Source of the DNA: Nitrospirae bacterium GWC2_56_14 | GTDB taxonomy: Bacteria > Nitrospirota > UBA9217 | DNA: 15,017 bases | Reading direction: 5' to 3' | Assembly (NCBI GenBank): GCA_001803705.1 | Contig: MHDY01000164.1 | Coordinates: 1,376 to 16,392 of the forward strand | Shown here: positions 1 to 7,004 of the stretch, one piece after another | Layout of the letters: the number at the start of each line of letters is the position of its first letter | Numbering within the stretch: position 1 is the stretch's first letter | Position numbers and translations under genes: made by a program | The notes under the pieces: model-generated | What the model was told of the DNA's origin: nothing | Database searches by the model: none | Seen by the model: the letters and a program-made list of their open reading frames with translations, nothing else

Positions 1-665
1 AAGGAAAAGAGTTCGTCTTCCAGCGGCCTTACGGCTCTTATGTGATGGAGCAGATCCTGTTCAAGATCTCCTTCCCTGCGGAGTTCCATTCCCAGACCGC
101 TGTGGAATGCGCCATGACGCTCCATGAAAAACTGAAAGACCTGGGCAAGAGCGCCGGGGACATCAAAAAAATAACCATCCGCACCCACGAAGCAGCCATG
201 CGCATCATCGATAAAAAAGGCCCGCTCAGCAATCCCGCGGACCGCGACCATTGCATCCAGTACATGGTCGCCGTGCCGCTCATCTTCGGCAGGCTGACCG
301 CCGCGGATTACGAGGACAGCGTTGCTGCTGACCCGCGCATCGACGCGCTGCGCGATAAGATCGAATGCATTGAGGACAAACAGTTCACCAAGGACTACCA
401 TGACCCGGAGAAGCGCTCCATCGCCAACGGACTCACTGTCGAGCTCACGGATGGGACGCGCCTTCCCGAGGTGCTGGTGGAGTACCCCATCGGCCATCGC
501 CGACGGCGCAAAGAAGGCATGCCGGTGCTGGTGGAGAAGTTCAAGACCAATCTGGCCAGACGATTTCCTGCGAAGCAGCAGAAGGCGATTCTGGACAACA
601 GTCTGGACAGGTCACGACTGGAAGGCATGGCGGTCAATGAGTATGTTGATCTGTTCGTAATATAA
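1..665 (+). CDS. prpD: 2-methylcitrate dehydratase PrpD, C-terminal part (5' end outside window)
   Basis: The reading frame is open from base 3 to the TAA at 663-665, giving about 220 residues of the C-terminal half of a MmgE/PrpD-family enzyme. PrpD dehydrates 2-methylcitrate to 2-methyl-cis-aconitate in the cytoplasmic methylcitrate cycle, which oxidises propionyl-CoA to pyruvate. Recognisable family blocks are QRPYGSYVMEQ near the window edge, NPADRDHCIQYMVAVP, the VAADPRIDALRDKI stretch, and YPIGHRRRR close to the C-terminus. The GTG/ATG at 42-47 lies inside the conserved block and is not the real start. The gene for propionyl-CoA synthetase follows on the same strand, which supports the pathway assignment. 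The full family length is about 480 residues, so more than half the protein lies upstream. Family membership is seen in the sequence; the activity is inferred from the family. Confidence 0.93.
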   Translation, partial: GKEFVFQRPYGSYVMEQILFKISFPAEFHSQTAVECAMTLHEKLKDLGKSAGDIKKITIRTHEAAMRIIDKKGPLSNPADRDHCIQYMVAVPLIFGRLTAADYEDSVAADPRIDALRDKIECIEDKQFTKDYHDPEKRSIANGLTVELTDGTRLPEVLVEYPIGHRRRRKEGMPVLVEKFKTNLARRFPAKQQKAILDNSLDRSRLEGMAVNEYVDLFVI

Positions 666-684
666 CGTAACACCAAAGCCAAAA

Positions 685-809
685 GGCGTCTCTCGCAAAG
701 CTCGCAAAGGACGCAAAGAAAACCTTAAGGAAATCTTTTTTGGTTTTTAATCCAGAAGCAAGCACTTAGCTTTTGATCTTCTTGGCGACCTTTGCGAGCT
801 TTGCGAGAA
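685..809. repeat. Inverted CGCAAAG repeat pair between prpD and prpE
   Basis: Bases 691-714 carry TCTCGCAAAGCTCGCAAAGG followed by ACGC. The reverse complement of 785-808 is the same sequence with one mismatch, so the two arms could form a long hairpin around a loop of about 70 bases. Each arm is built of 9-base steps of CGCAAAG plus two variable bases. A related direct copy lies just after prpE at 2909-2947. The rest of this 329-base gap holds only the prpE promoter and leader. Confidence 0.8.
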
Positions 810-880
810 ACATTTTTGCCTGGTTGTTTTTCTTGATTCTTCCATTGCTAATCCTAACTTTAGCCCTCGCACAAAACCCC

Positions 881-910
881 TTGACTGCGATATGCCGAAC
901 TCATTATAGT
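881..910 (+). promoter_or_regulatory. Sigma-70-type promoter of prpE
   Basis: TTGACT (881-886) and TATAGT (905-910) are separated by 18 bases and lie 85 bases before the prpE start. A strong ribosome binding site, GGAGGA (984-989), stands 5 bases before the ATG at 995. prpE can therefore be transcribed on its own, apart from prpD. The predicted start of transcription is near 917. Confidence 0.6.
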
Positions 911-994
911 ATTCCGGAGCTTTGATATTGTGCGTTCCAACCACGCGGCATTCGTCCGTGGATATGTCGGCATCCGTCAGGCGGGAGGAATATC

Positions 995-2893
995 ATGGGG
1001 AAGTATGAGGAGATGTTTCAACGGAGCATCAAGGACCCTGAAGGCTTCTGGGGAGAGGCCGGCCAGGCAATTACCTGGAGCAAGAAATGGGACAAGGTCC
1101 TGGACGATTCGAACAAACCCTTCTACCGCTGGTTTACCGGCGGAGAGATGAACACCTGCTATAATGCGCTGGACCGGCATGTTGAATCAGGCCGCGGCAG
1201 CCAGGTGGCGATCATCTATGACAGCCCGGTAACGAGCACGCTCCAGAAGATCACCTATCAGCAGCTGCTTGACCAGGTTTCGCGGTTTGCCGGCGCGCTC
1301 AAGGGCCTGGGCGTGGGCAAGGGCGACACGGTCATCATCTACATGCCCATGATCCCCCAGGCGGCGATCGCCATGCTTGCCTGCGCGCGTTTGGGAGCGG
1401 TCCACTCAGTTGTCTTCGGCGGGTTCGCGCCGCATGAGCTGGCGATCAGGATCGACGATGCCAGGCCGAAGGTCATCATCACGGCATCTGGGGCCATCGA
1501 AGGAAAGAAGACCCTGGAGTACAAGCCCATGCTGGACCGCGCCATCGAACAGGCCGGCTACAAGCCGCAGAAGAGCATCATATTCCAGCGCTCCTTCGTG
1601 AAGGCAGCCATGACCGAAGGCAAGGACCTTGACTGGGACGAGCTCTTGAAGAACGCTCAGCCCGCAGGCTGCACGCCGGTCAAGGCGACCGACCCGCTCT
1701 ACATCCTCTACACCTCGGGCACGACGGGCAAGCCCAAAGGCGTGGTCCGGGACAACGGGGGCCATGCGGTGGCGCTTCGCTGGAGCATGGAGTACATCTA
1801 CGGCGTGAAGCCCGGCGACGTGTACTGGGCCGCGTCGGACGTGGGCTGGGTCGTGGGACATTCCTACATTATCTACGCGCCGCTGCTCACCGGTTGCACC
1901 ACGATTATCTACGAAGGAAAGCCTGTCGGCACGCCGGATGCCGGGGCCTTCTGGAGGGTCATTTCCGAGCACAAGGTGAAGGTGATGTTCACCGCGCCCA
2001 CGGCGTTCCGCGCCATCAAGAAAGAGGACCCCTGGGGTGAGTTCATCGGGAAATACGATCTCTCGGCATTCAAGTATCTTTTCCTTGCCGGCGAACGGCT
2101 CGATCCGGACACCTATCATTGGGCGCACGACCTGCTCAAGAAGCCGGGGATCGACCATTGGTGGCAGACCGAGACAGGCTGGCCCATTACGGCGAACTGC
2201 ATGGGCATCGAAGAGATGCCGATCAAGCCGGGTTCCTCGACCAGGCCGGTGCCGGGGTTCGCGGTCACCATCTTGGACTCCAATGGTAAAGAAGTGGGGC
2301 CCAAGGTGACCGGCCTGGTGACGATAAAGCTTCCGCTCCCTCCAGGAACGCTTCCGACCCTGTGGCAGGCCGACGACCGGTTCCTCGAATCCTATCTCAA
2401 GGTCTACCCGGGCTACTATTTTACCAGCGATGGCGGCTACATCGACGAGGATGGCTACGTCTATATCATGGGCCGGGTGGACGATGTGATCAACGTGGCC
2501 GGTCACCGGCTCTCAACCGGCGAAATGGAAGAGGTGGTCTCCACGCACAAGGACATTGCGGAGTGCGCGGTCATCGGCGTACATGATGGGCTCAAGGGGC
2601 AGGTGCCGGTGGGGCTCTGCGTGCTGAAGGCCGGCGTGAATAAGAGCGAGGAAGAGATCAGGAAGGACCTTTCATCGATGATCCGGGACACCATCGGCCC
2701 CATCGCGTCATACAAGGAGACCTGCGTGGTGAAACGGCTGCCGAAGACGCGCTCCGGAAAGATCCTGCGCGGCACCATGCGCAAGATCGCCGACGGCGAG
2801 GCCTATACTATGCCGTCCACTATCGACGACCCCGCGACGCTGGGCGAGATAGAAGAGGCCTTGAAAAAGGCGGGGTATGCGCATAAGCAGTAG
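995..2893 (+). CDS. prpE: Propionyl-CoA synthetase (propionate-CoA ligase) PrpE
   Basis: This 632-residue adenylate-forming enzyme should activate propionate (and probably acetate) to the CoA thioester with ATP, feeding the methylcitrate cycle that PrpD belongs to. It opens with a QRSIKDPEGFW block typical of the ACS/PrpE N-terminus. The phosphate-binding loop YTSGTTGKPKG is at residues 239-249. It is followed by RDNGGHAV, a PrpE-like form where acetyl-CoA synthetases usually read HTTGGY. The substrate-pocket motif WWQTETGWP is at 389-397 and the hinge/A8 region GRVDDVINVAGHRLSTGE at 493-510. The catalytic lysine is K589 in PKTRSGKILR, the residue that Pat-type enzymes acetylate in known homologues. 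The end STIDDPATL also resembles PrpE. The length matches PrpE (about 628) rather than Acs (about 650). An acetate-preferring enzyme cannot be excluded from sequence alone. Confidence 0.92.
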   Translation: MGKYEEMFQRSIKDPEGFWGEAGQAITWSKKWDKVLDDSNKPFYRWFTGGEMNTCYNALDRHVESGRGSQVAIIYDSPVTSTLQKITYQQLLDQVSRFAGALKGLGVGKGDTVIIYMPMIPQAAIAMLACARLGAVHSVVFGGFAPHELAIRIDDARPKVIITASGAIEGKKTLEYKPMLDRAIEQAGYKPQKSIIFQRSFVKAAMTEGKDLDWDELLKNAQPAGCTPVKATDPLYILYTSGTTGKPKGVVRDNGGHAVALRWSMEYIYGVKPGDVYWAASDVGWVVGHSYIIYAPLLTGCTTIIYEGKPVGTPDAGAFWRVISEHKVKVMFTAPTAFRAIKKEDPWGEFIGKYDLSAFKYLFLAGERLDPDTYHWAHDLLKKPGIDHWWQTETGWPITANCMGIEEMPIKPGSSTRPVPGFAVTILDSNGKEVGPKVTGLVTIKLPLPPGTLPTLWQADDRFLESYLKVYPGYYFTSDGGYIDEDGYVYIMGRVDDVINVAGHRLSTGEMEEVVSTHKDIAECAVIGVHDGLKGQVPVGLCVLKAGVNKSEEEIRKDLSSMIRDTIGPIASYKETCVVKRLPKTRSGKILRGTMRKIADGEAYTMPSTIDDPATLGEIEEALKKAGYAHKQ

Positions 2894-2908
2894 CTGGGAA
2901 AGGTCAAC

Positions 2909-2947
2909 GGCGTCTCTCGCAAAGTCCGCAAAGCTCGCAAAGGAAAC
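2909..2947 (+). repeat. CGCAAAG repeat downstream of prpE
   Basis: This 39-base block matches 685-723: both start GGCGTCTCTCGCAAAG and end in GGAAAC or GAAAAC. Inside, the same 9-base CGCAAAG steps appear with a different order of the variable dinucleotides. With the earlier pair it brackets prpE. It is not a CRISPR array, because there are only three steps and no spacers. Confidence 0.75.
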
Positions 2948-3065
2948 CGTGAGGGATGCCCTGCTATTCCGGTTTTCCATCACCCTTCTCTCTTCTGGAC
3001 TTTTTCGATTGCCTGTAGTGGTGTTTTCCTGACGACTAAACGTTGTCGCTAACTGCGGGGTGCTG

Positions 3066-3263
3066 ATGGGGCTACCGAAAGAGATTGCCGGGCTGGTCGA
3101 ACACTTTGAGCGAAACCGCGACGATTACAAGTCCGGCAAGTACAATGAAGCGCAGCTCAGACAGATGAAATATTTCTATGGTGAAAACGCGCTGAGGTAT
3201 GTTAGAATTACACGACACAACAGGAGGTGGCAATATGGCACAGGTAAGAGAGCAAGTGATTGA
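3066..3263 (+). pseudogene. N-terminal remnant of a type IIG-like restriction-modification enzyme
   Basis: The first 33 residues from the ATG at 3066 (ending NEAQLRQ, about base 3164) contain the pattern LPKEIAGLVEHFERN followed by YKSGKYNEAQLRQ. This resembles the extreme N-terminus of large Eco57I-like fused restriction endonuclease/methyltransferases, where the family continues with an EF.DPFF..LGWDV block. Here the similarity stops abruptly after LRQ, and the frame runs into unrelated residues before a stop at 3263. No nuclease or methylase motifs follow. I read it as a truncated relic left by a deletion, with the toxin-antitoxin pair now directly behind it. A GTG at 3060 is an alternative start. 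The frame overlaps the antitoxin gene by 29 bases. The identification rests on a short stretch recalled from family knowledge. Confidence 0.5.
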
Positions 3264-3441
3264 GCTAATAAAGTCCCTTCCCGAAGATGCAACCCTGGAG
3301 GACATTCATTATCACCTCTATGTTCGGGAAAAAGTGGAGCATGGCCTGAAAGCAGTTGAAGAGGGGCGTTTTATATCGCAGGAAGAAGCTGAAAAAAGGG
3401 TAGAGGGATGGCTAAAGTCGTCTGGACAGACCCGGCGCTAA
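3235..3441 (+). CDS. Antitoxin of a type II toxin-antitoxin module
   Basis: This 68-residue protein begins MAQVREQVIELIKSLPEDAT. The ATG at 3235 is preceded by a good ribosome binding site, AGGAGG (3222-3227), which selects it over the in-frame ATG at 3199. The predicted protein is mostly helical and charged, with the pattern EHGLKAVEEGRF and ISQEEAEKRVEGWLK. That pattern is common in small antitoxins partnered with RelE/ParE-type toxins, where an N-terminal part binds the operator and a C-terminal helix wraps the toxin. The coding region overlaps the next gene by 34 bases, as expected for a coupled antitoxin/toxin pair. It would neutralise the toxin and probably repress the operon, though no clear operator palindrome is visible. 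The exact antitoxin family is not certain. Confidence 0.75.
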   Translation: MAQVREQVIELIKSLPEDATLEDIHYHLYVREKVEHGLKAVEEGRFISQEEAEKRVEGWLKSSGQTRR

Positions 3442-3722
3442 ACGATCTTCAGAACATTATTGAGTATATTGTCAAAGACTCCGTTGTCTATGCCGAGCGA
3501 TTCGGCATGCGCGTAGTTCAGGCGCCGCGCATACTTCAACAGTCCCCCCTGCTGGGCCGCGTGGTCCCCGAATTCAGCGATCAATCCATCCGAGAACTCA
3601 TCTATGGGTCTTATCGCATCATTTATAAAGCGACCGACCAGATGTGCTCGATTGTCGCCGTTATCCATGGCAGCAGAGATATCTTGAAACATTTAAAACC
3701 TGGTGATTGGAATATAGAATAG
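3408..3722 (+). CDS. RelE/ParE-family toxin
   Basis: This 104-residue protein begins MAKVVWTDPALNDLQNIIEYI, the usual RelE/ParE superfamily opening of a first beta strand followed by two helices. It ends with the antiparallel sheet typical of the fold: IRELIYGSYRIIYKATDQ, then IVAVIHGSRDI. The R.LIYGSYRIIY and VIHGSRD patterns are more ParE-like (gyrase-poisoning in known members) than RelE-like, but the target cannot be fixed from sequence. The gene starts inside the antitoxin gene (34-base overlap), so translation is likely coupled. It is intact and of normal length. A symmetric hairpin terminator lies 51 bases downstream. The module sits next to a broken restriction-modification remnant, which fits a small defence or maintenance patch. 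Confidence 0.88.
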   Translation: MAKVVWTDPALNDLQNIIEYIVKDSVVYAERFGMRVVQAPRILQQSPLLGRVVPEFSDQSIRELIYGSYRIIYKATDQMCSIVAVIHGSRDILKHLKPGDWNIE

Positions 3723-3772
3723 AAGTGCGCGGGGAACCAATTGGGTTCGCGTTTTAAATTGAATAATCGCAA

Positions 3773-3801
3773 AAAGCCGCTGGAAGACTTCCAGCGGCTT
3801 T
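3773..3801. terminator. Bidirectional hairpin terminator
   Basis: AAAGCCGCTGGAA (3773-3785) pairs perfectly with TTCCAGCGGCTTT (3789-3801) around a 3-base loop. It lies between the convergent toxin gene and aminotransferase gene. Read on the minus strand the hairpin is followed by a run of five T, so it best serves the aminotransferase. Plus-strand transcripts see only three T. Confidence 0.8.
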
Positions 3802-3821
3802 GCTATTCAATGGAATGAAGC

Positions 3822-5123
3822 TTAGGTGCTCTTCAAATACTCCAGGATCTTTTCCCGGATGGTCTTGAAGATCATATCGAACTTGGCCTCATCGTTCTCG
3901 AGCAGCGTGATCCGGAAGCCCTTGAGGTTGCAGTTAAAGCCCGTGAGCGGCACCACGCAGATGCCGGTCGTGGCAAGCAGGTAATAGACGAACCGCTTGT
4001 CCAGCGCCACGCCATTGGTGATCTTTTCGACCAGCTCCTTGACCGCCTTGTCCTTCACAGGCAGCGACTGTTTGGCGTTCAACACGCCTTCTTCGAACAT
4101 CACGGTCATGTAGAATGCGCCGTTCGTCCGGTTCACCACGATGCCCTTGATGTCCTTGAGCTTGTCATAGGCGGTATTGGAGCGCCATTCGTATTTCTTG
4201 TTCCGCGCCGCAACGTGCCCCGGAAAGCGCTTGTCGCTGAAGATCCTGGGGATCACGGTCTGCGGCAGCGTGGTGGAGCAGACCTCGAGCATCTTGTTGT
4301 CCAGGATGCTCTTCACGTACTTCGCGAACACGGGGTCGTTCTTCTGGTTATAGACCTCGATCCAGCCGCAGCGCGAACCCGGCCAGGGAAGTTCCTTGGA
4401 AATGCCCTTCATGGAAATGCCGCAGACATCGCCGATCACTTCCGCCAGCGGCACGGCCTTTTTTCCGTTATAGGCCATGTTGATGTAAATCTCGTCGCAG
4501 ACCACGAACAGGTCGTACTCCCGCGCCATGGCCACGATCTCCTGCAGCACTTCCTTGGGATAGACCGCGCCCGTGGGGTTGTCGGGATTGATGATGAGGA
4601 TTCCCGAGATCGCCGGATTGTACTTCACCTTCATGCGCAGATCGTCCAGGTCCGGGTACCAGAGGTTCTTCGGGTCCAGGTTGTACGAGATGTATTCGGC
4701 GCCGGCATGGGAGGCCTCGGCGGAGGAATGGGTGCTGTAGGCCGGGCTCGGCCCGATCACGCGGTATTCCTTCTTGAGCTGGCCGTAGATCTTGCTGATG
4801 GCGTCGCCCAGGCCGTTGAAGAAGATGATGTCCTCCTTCGTGATCTTGACGTTGCCGTTCTTGTTCGACAGCTGCGCCAGAAATTCGCGCGTGGCCTCCA
4901 TGCCCTTGGTGGGCGAATAGGCGTAGGTTGCGTCCTCGCGGTTTGCCTCGACCACGATCTCCTTGATCCAGTCGGGGATCTTTTCGCCCTTCTGGACCGG
5001 GTCGCCGATGTTCTCCCACATGATCTCGACGCCGAGCTTGCCGAACTCCTTGGCAACGGCGACGATCTCGCGGATCTCGTATTTCAGTTCATCGGCGCCC
5101 AGTGAAACTATGTTATTTCTCAT
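3822..5123 (-). CDS. Class I/II PLP-dependent aminotransferase
   Basis: This 433-residue fold-type I aminotransferase (aspartate/alanine aminotransferase superfamily) would transfer an amino group between an amino acid and a 2-oxo acid using pyridoxal phosphate in the cytoplasm. NPDNPTG lies at residues 179-185, with N182 contacting the cofactor. D210 in CDEIY should hold the pyridine nitrogen and Y213 its O3'. K243 in GISKELPWPGSRCGW is the Schiff-base lysine, R251 should bind the phosphate, and R404 in GFRITLL is the expected substrate-carboxylate arginine. All catalytic positions are therefore present. The N-terminus contains MWENIGDPVQKGE, a form of the family N.G.P block. A G-rich stretch just before the ATG (GGGGTGGGGG) may serve as a ribosome binding site. 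The substrate cannot be named, and no biosynthetic neighbour helps. Confidence 0.9.
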   Translation of the reverse strand: MRNNIVSLGADELKYEIREIVAVAKEFGKLGVEIMWENIGDPVQKGEKIPDWIKEIVVEANREDATYAYSPTKGMEATREFLAQLSNKNGNVKITKEDIIFFNGLGDAISKIYGQLKKEYRVIGPSPAYSTHSSAEASHAGAEYISYNLDPKNLWYPDLDDLRMKVKYNPAISGILIINPDNPTGAVYPKEVLQEIVAMAREYDLFVVCDEIYINMAYNGKKAVPLAEVIGDVCGISMKGISKELPWPGSRCGWIEVYNQKNDPVFAKYVKSILDNKMLEVCSTTLPQTVIPRIFSDKRFPGHVAARNKKYEWRSNTAYDKLKDIKGIVVNRTNGAFYMTVMFEEGVLNAKQSLPVKDKAVKELVEKITNGVALDKRFVYYLLATTGICVVPLTGFNCNLKGFRITLLENDEAKFDMIFKTIREKILEYLKST

Positions 5124-5161
5124 GCTATGCCCCCACCCCGGACAAGTGGATCAACATCCTC

Positions 5162-5233
5162 GACAGGATTACAGGATAAAATCCGATAAAAACACTTCGT
5201 CCCGAAAATCCTGTCAATCCTGTTATCCTGTCC
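5162..5233. repeat. ACAGGAT intergenic inverted repeat
   Basis: GACAGGATTACAGGATAAAAT starts at 5162 in plus orientation, counting its first 20 bases as the core. Its inverted relative, built from ATCCTGTCAATCCTGTTATC, lies at about 5208-5231. Each arm contains two or three copies of an ACAGGAT core at 9-10 base steps. The element fills the gap between two minus-strand genes. I know similar ACAGGATTNACAGGAT palindromes from deltaproteobacterial and Nitrospira-type intergenic regions. No terminator or promoter is clear in the rest of the gap. Confidence 0.65.
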
Positions 5234-5330
5234 AAAAGGTCTATTTTTAGATGCAGTCTTTTTAAAAACACGTCATATTACCAAAAAAAACGTTCCTGAG
5301 TAAAGCGAATTATTGCCTTGGGCGAAAAAA

Positions 5331-6119
5331 TCAGCCATTTTTGAGCTTTTCGTTCAAATATTCCCGGACCGCATCCACGGCATCGGCGATATCGTCCGTC
5401 TTGGGGAGGGTCAGGGCAAAGCGGTCGATATAGCTCCGCTGGGCCACGATCCGGAAGGAGGCCGGGAAATTCAGGTCAAAGATCCAGGCCAGCTGGAGCA
5501 GTTTGAAGTCGGTCAGCGTTTTTAGCGACGACAGGAGCACGAGCTTGCGCTGGTGAAGGTTCGTCAGGATCTCAGGTGAATACTCCGGGATGTCCGGCAG
5601 CCCGAGCCCCACGGCGGTCGCCTGGTCTGCTTTTGGCTGCGCGTAGTATTCAAGGAAGACCCTCCAGATATCGAGCTTGTCCGCATCGCGGATCATTTTT
5701 ACGTACTGCAGCAGGTTCCGGTCGAGTTCCTTGGGGATGGCCAGCACGTTGTGCAGGGTCACGGCGCGGACGATGAGGTCCTGCTCCTCTTTCGGCAGGT
5801 TGCCGAGCGCCGCGGTCTCGATCAGCACTTTTGCGCCCAGGGCCGCATGGTTCACGGAGATGCTGTCCTGGAACGTCTTGTACTGCTGATACTGGGGGAA
5901 CCTGCCGATGTCGTGGAACAGGGCAATTGCCTCAGCGATCATGGCCCGCTGGTCGTCGAGCTCCAGGTCCTGCGCGATCACAAGCATGTTGGAGCAGACG
6001 TCATCCGTATGCTTCCGCTTGACGTCGAAGTTCTTCTGGTCCTCCTCGAGGTCGGAAGAAAAAGAGGCGCAGTACATCGAGAACCAGGTTTTGAAGGCGT
6101 TCAGATCGTCGCGTTTCAT
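5331..6119 (-). CDS. HD-domain phosphohydrolase
   Basis: From the ATG at 6119 this is a 262-residue HD-superfamily protein. The metal-binding pattern is H37 in RKHTDDV, H69-D70 in ALFHDIGRF, further histidines H91 (SVNHAALG) and H123 (LHNVL), and the acidic motif RDADKLDIW near 144-151. Such proteins are metal-dependent phosphohydrolases acting on nucleotides or cyclic nucleotides. The QYKTFQDSISVNH and RDADKLDIWRVF blocks match a conserved uncharacterised branch of the family. The frame can be extended to a TTG at 6146, and beyond that it stays open, but family members I recall begin with an MKRxDLNAFKxWF-like stretch, so I prefer 6119. No good ribosome binding site is visible before either start. 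The substrate is unknown. The gene reads in the same direction as the aminotransferase, separated from it by 207 bases. Confidence 0.87.
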   Translation of the reverse strand: MKRDDLNAFKTWFSMYCASFSSDLEEDQKNFDVKRKHTDDVCSNMLVIAQDLELDDQRAMIAEAIALFHDIGRFPQYQQYKTFQDSISVNHAALGAKVLIETAALGNLPKEEQDLIVRAVTLHNVLAIPKELDRNLLQYVKMIRDADKLDIWRVFLEYYAQPKADQATAVGLGLPDIPEYSPEILTNLHQRKLVLLSSLKTLTDFKLLQLAWIFDLNFPASFRIVAQRSYIDRFALTLPKTDDIADAVDAVREYLNEKLKNG

Positions 6120-6186
6120 AAGGGTTTTGTGGCCATAGTACTGCAACAGGCGCAGGCCGTCAAGGTCGTTCTGGTGTAGCAGGTAG

Positions 6187-6325
6187 GTAGACTGAAGGCA
6201 GAAGTTCAGGCGGGTAGACTGAAGGCCGAAAGGCTGAAGTAAAAAGATAAAAGATGGTCAATATAAATGCAAAACCAGCGTGGTCAAACATCTTGCCTTT
6301 TCCGCCTTCAGCCTTCAGTCTTATA
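6187..6325. repeat. CTGAAGGC-type intergenic repeats
   Basis: GTAGACTGAAGGC occurs at 6187-6199 and again at 6214-6226. The inverted form GCCTTCAGCCTTCAGTCT lies at 6304-6321. The arrangement is a direct repeat with an inverted partner about 80 bases away, in the divergent gap between the HD-domain gene and the DUF3617 gene. It resembles common dispersed palindromic elements, and no coding content is evident. Confidence 0.65.
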
Positions 6326-6351
6326 ACCTTCAATCTGAATAGACAACCGCA

Positions 6352-6380
6352 TTGACAGTCCCATTGGCCTCTGTTATGAT
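6352..6380 (+). promoter_or_regulatory. Near-consensus sigma-70 promoter of the DUF3617 gene
   Basis: TTGACA (6352-6357, perfect -35) and TATGAT (6375-6380) are separated by exactly 17 bases. Transcription should start near 6387, giving a short leader of about 22 bases that includes the ribosome binding site GGGAGGGG (6395-6402) before the ATG at 6409. It is the strongest housekeeping promoter visible in the window. Confidence 0.78.
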
Positions 6381-6408
6381 TTTCTTTAGCCCAGGGAGGG
6401 GCTCACGC

Positions 6409-6831
6409 ATGAAAAAACTTTTCATACTGTCCGCGCTCGTTCTGCTATCATCTGCAACAATGTTGTTCGCTGCTTCACCGAACATGCAGGAAGGCAAGTG
6501 GGAGATCACCATGGCCATGAAGGTCGAAGGCGTGCCCTTTCCCATGCCGCCCATGAAGTACACCCAGTGCTTCACCAAAGAGGACGTGAAGGACGGCAAC
6601 AAAACGCTGCCGACCGGCTCCGACAAGAAGAAGGACAACTGCGAGGTCAAGGACGTGAAGGCTTCGTCTAATTCAACGACCTGGAAGATGGTCTGCAAGG
6701 ACGGCACGACCGGCAACGGCGAGATCACCTACAAGGGCAGCAGCTATACCTCGACCATGACGCTCGTGTCCAAGGACGGCGGCAAGACCGTCAACAACAT
6801 CAAGGCGAAAAGGCTGGGCGACTGCAAGTAA
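6409..6831 (+). CDS. Exported DUF3617-family protein
   Basis: This 140-residue protein has a classical Sec signal peptide (MKKLF, then a hydrophobic core, ending near LFAA|SP at about residue 22), so it should be periplasmic. The mature part shows the DUF3617 pattern: GKWEITMAMKVEGVPFPMPP, then MKYTQCF, C in KDNCEVKDVK, W and C in TWKMVCKDG, GEITYKGSSYTSTM, and a final RLGDC. The paired cysteines suggest disulfides. The ATG at 6409 is chosen because it begins the signal peptide and follows a good ribosome binding site; an in-frame GTG or other start at 6352 would lie inside the promoter. No biochemical function is established for the family. The gene appears monocistronic, with a strong promoter in front and a palindromic element behind. 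Confidence 0.87.
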   Translation: MKKLFILSALVLLSSATMLFAASPNMQEGKWEITMAMKVEGVPFPMPPMKYTQCFTKEDVKDGNKTLPTGSDKKKDNCEVKDVKASSNSTTWKMVCKDGTTGNGEITYKGSSYTSTMTLVSKDGGKTVNNIKAKRLGDCK

Positions 6832-6839
6832 TACAGGTG

Positions 6840-6934
6840 CCTCCCCCTTGATGGGGGAGGTTAGGCGGGGGTGATGAGCACGAATGCCGGATACTTCACC
6901 CTCCCCTTCGTCCCCTCCCATCGAAGGGAGGGGA
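6840..6934. repeat. Palindromic CCTCCCC/GGGGAGG element with two hairpins
   Basis: CCTCCCCC (6840-6847) pairs with GGGGGAGG (6853-6860). TCCCCTCCC (6911-6919) pairs with GGGAGGGGA (6926-6934). The two halves are themselves roughly inverted (GGAGGTTAGGCGGGGGTG against CACCCTCCCC). The layout matches a widespread class of palindromic intergenic elements. The first hairpin sits 8 bases after the DUF3617 stop and might act as a terminator, although no T run follows. Confidence 0.7.
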
Positions 6935-7004
6935 GAGTAAAATCAAGGATGCCCGTAGTTCACGACGGCTAGCTCATTCCGACCCATGGAGGTTCTACGA
7001 GAAT

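Noticed and set aside
685..809. CRISPR-like array
   Set aside because: The repeats are 9-base CGCAAAG steps without spacers of regular length, and no cas genes are present.
1406..2506. 366-codon open frame on the minus strand, antisense to prpE
   Set aside because: It is a shadow of GC-rich coding sequence: the product is H/R/D/G-rich with no domain, and the plus-strand gene is unmistakable.
4215..5105. 296-codon plus-strand frame across the aminotransferase gene
   Set aside because: Antisense shadow: compositionally skewed (H, D, L, V, R) with no motifs, while the minus strand carries all aminotransferase catalytic residues.
6352..6408. Upstream extension of the DUF3617 gene to a start at 6352
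   Set aside because: It would overlap the TTGACA/TATGAT promoter and place 19 residues before a clean signal peptide.
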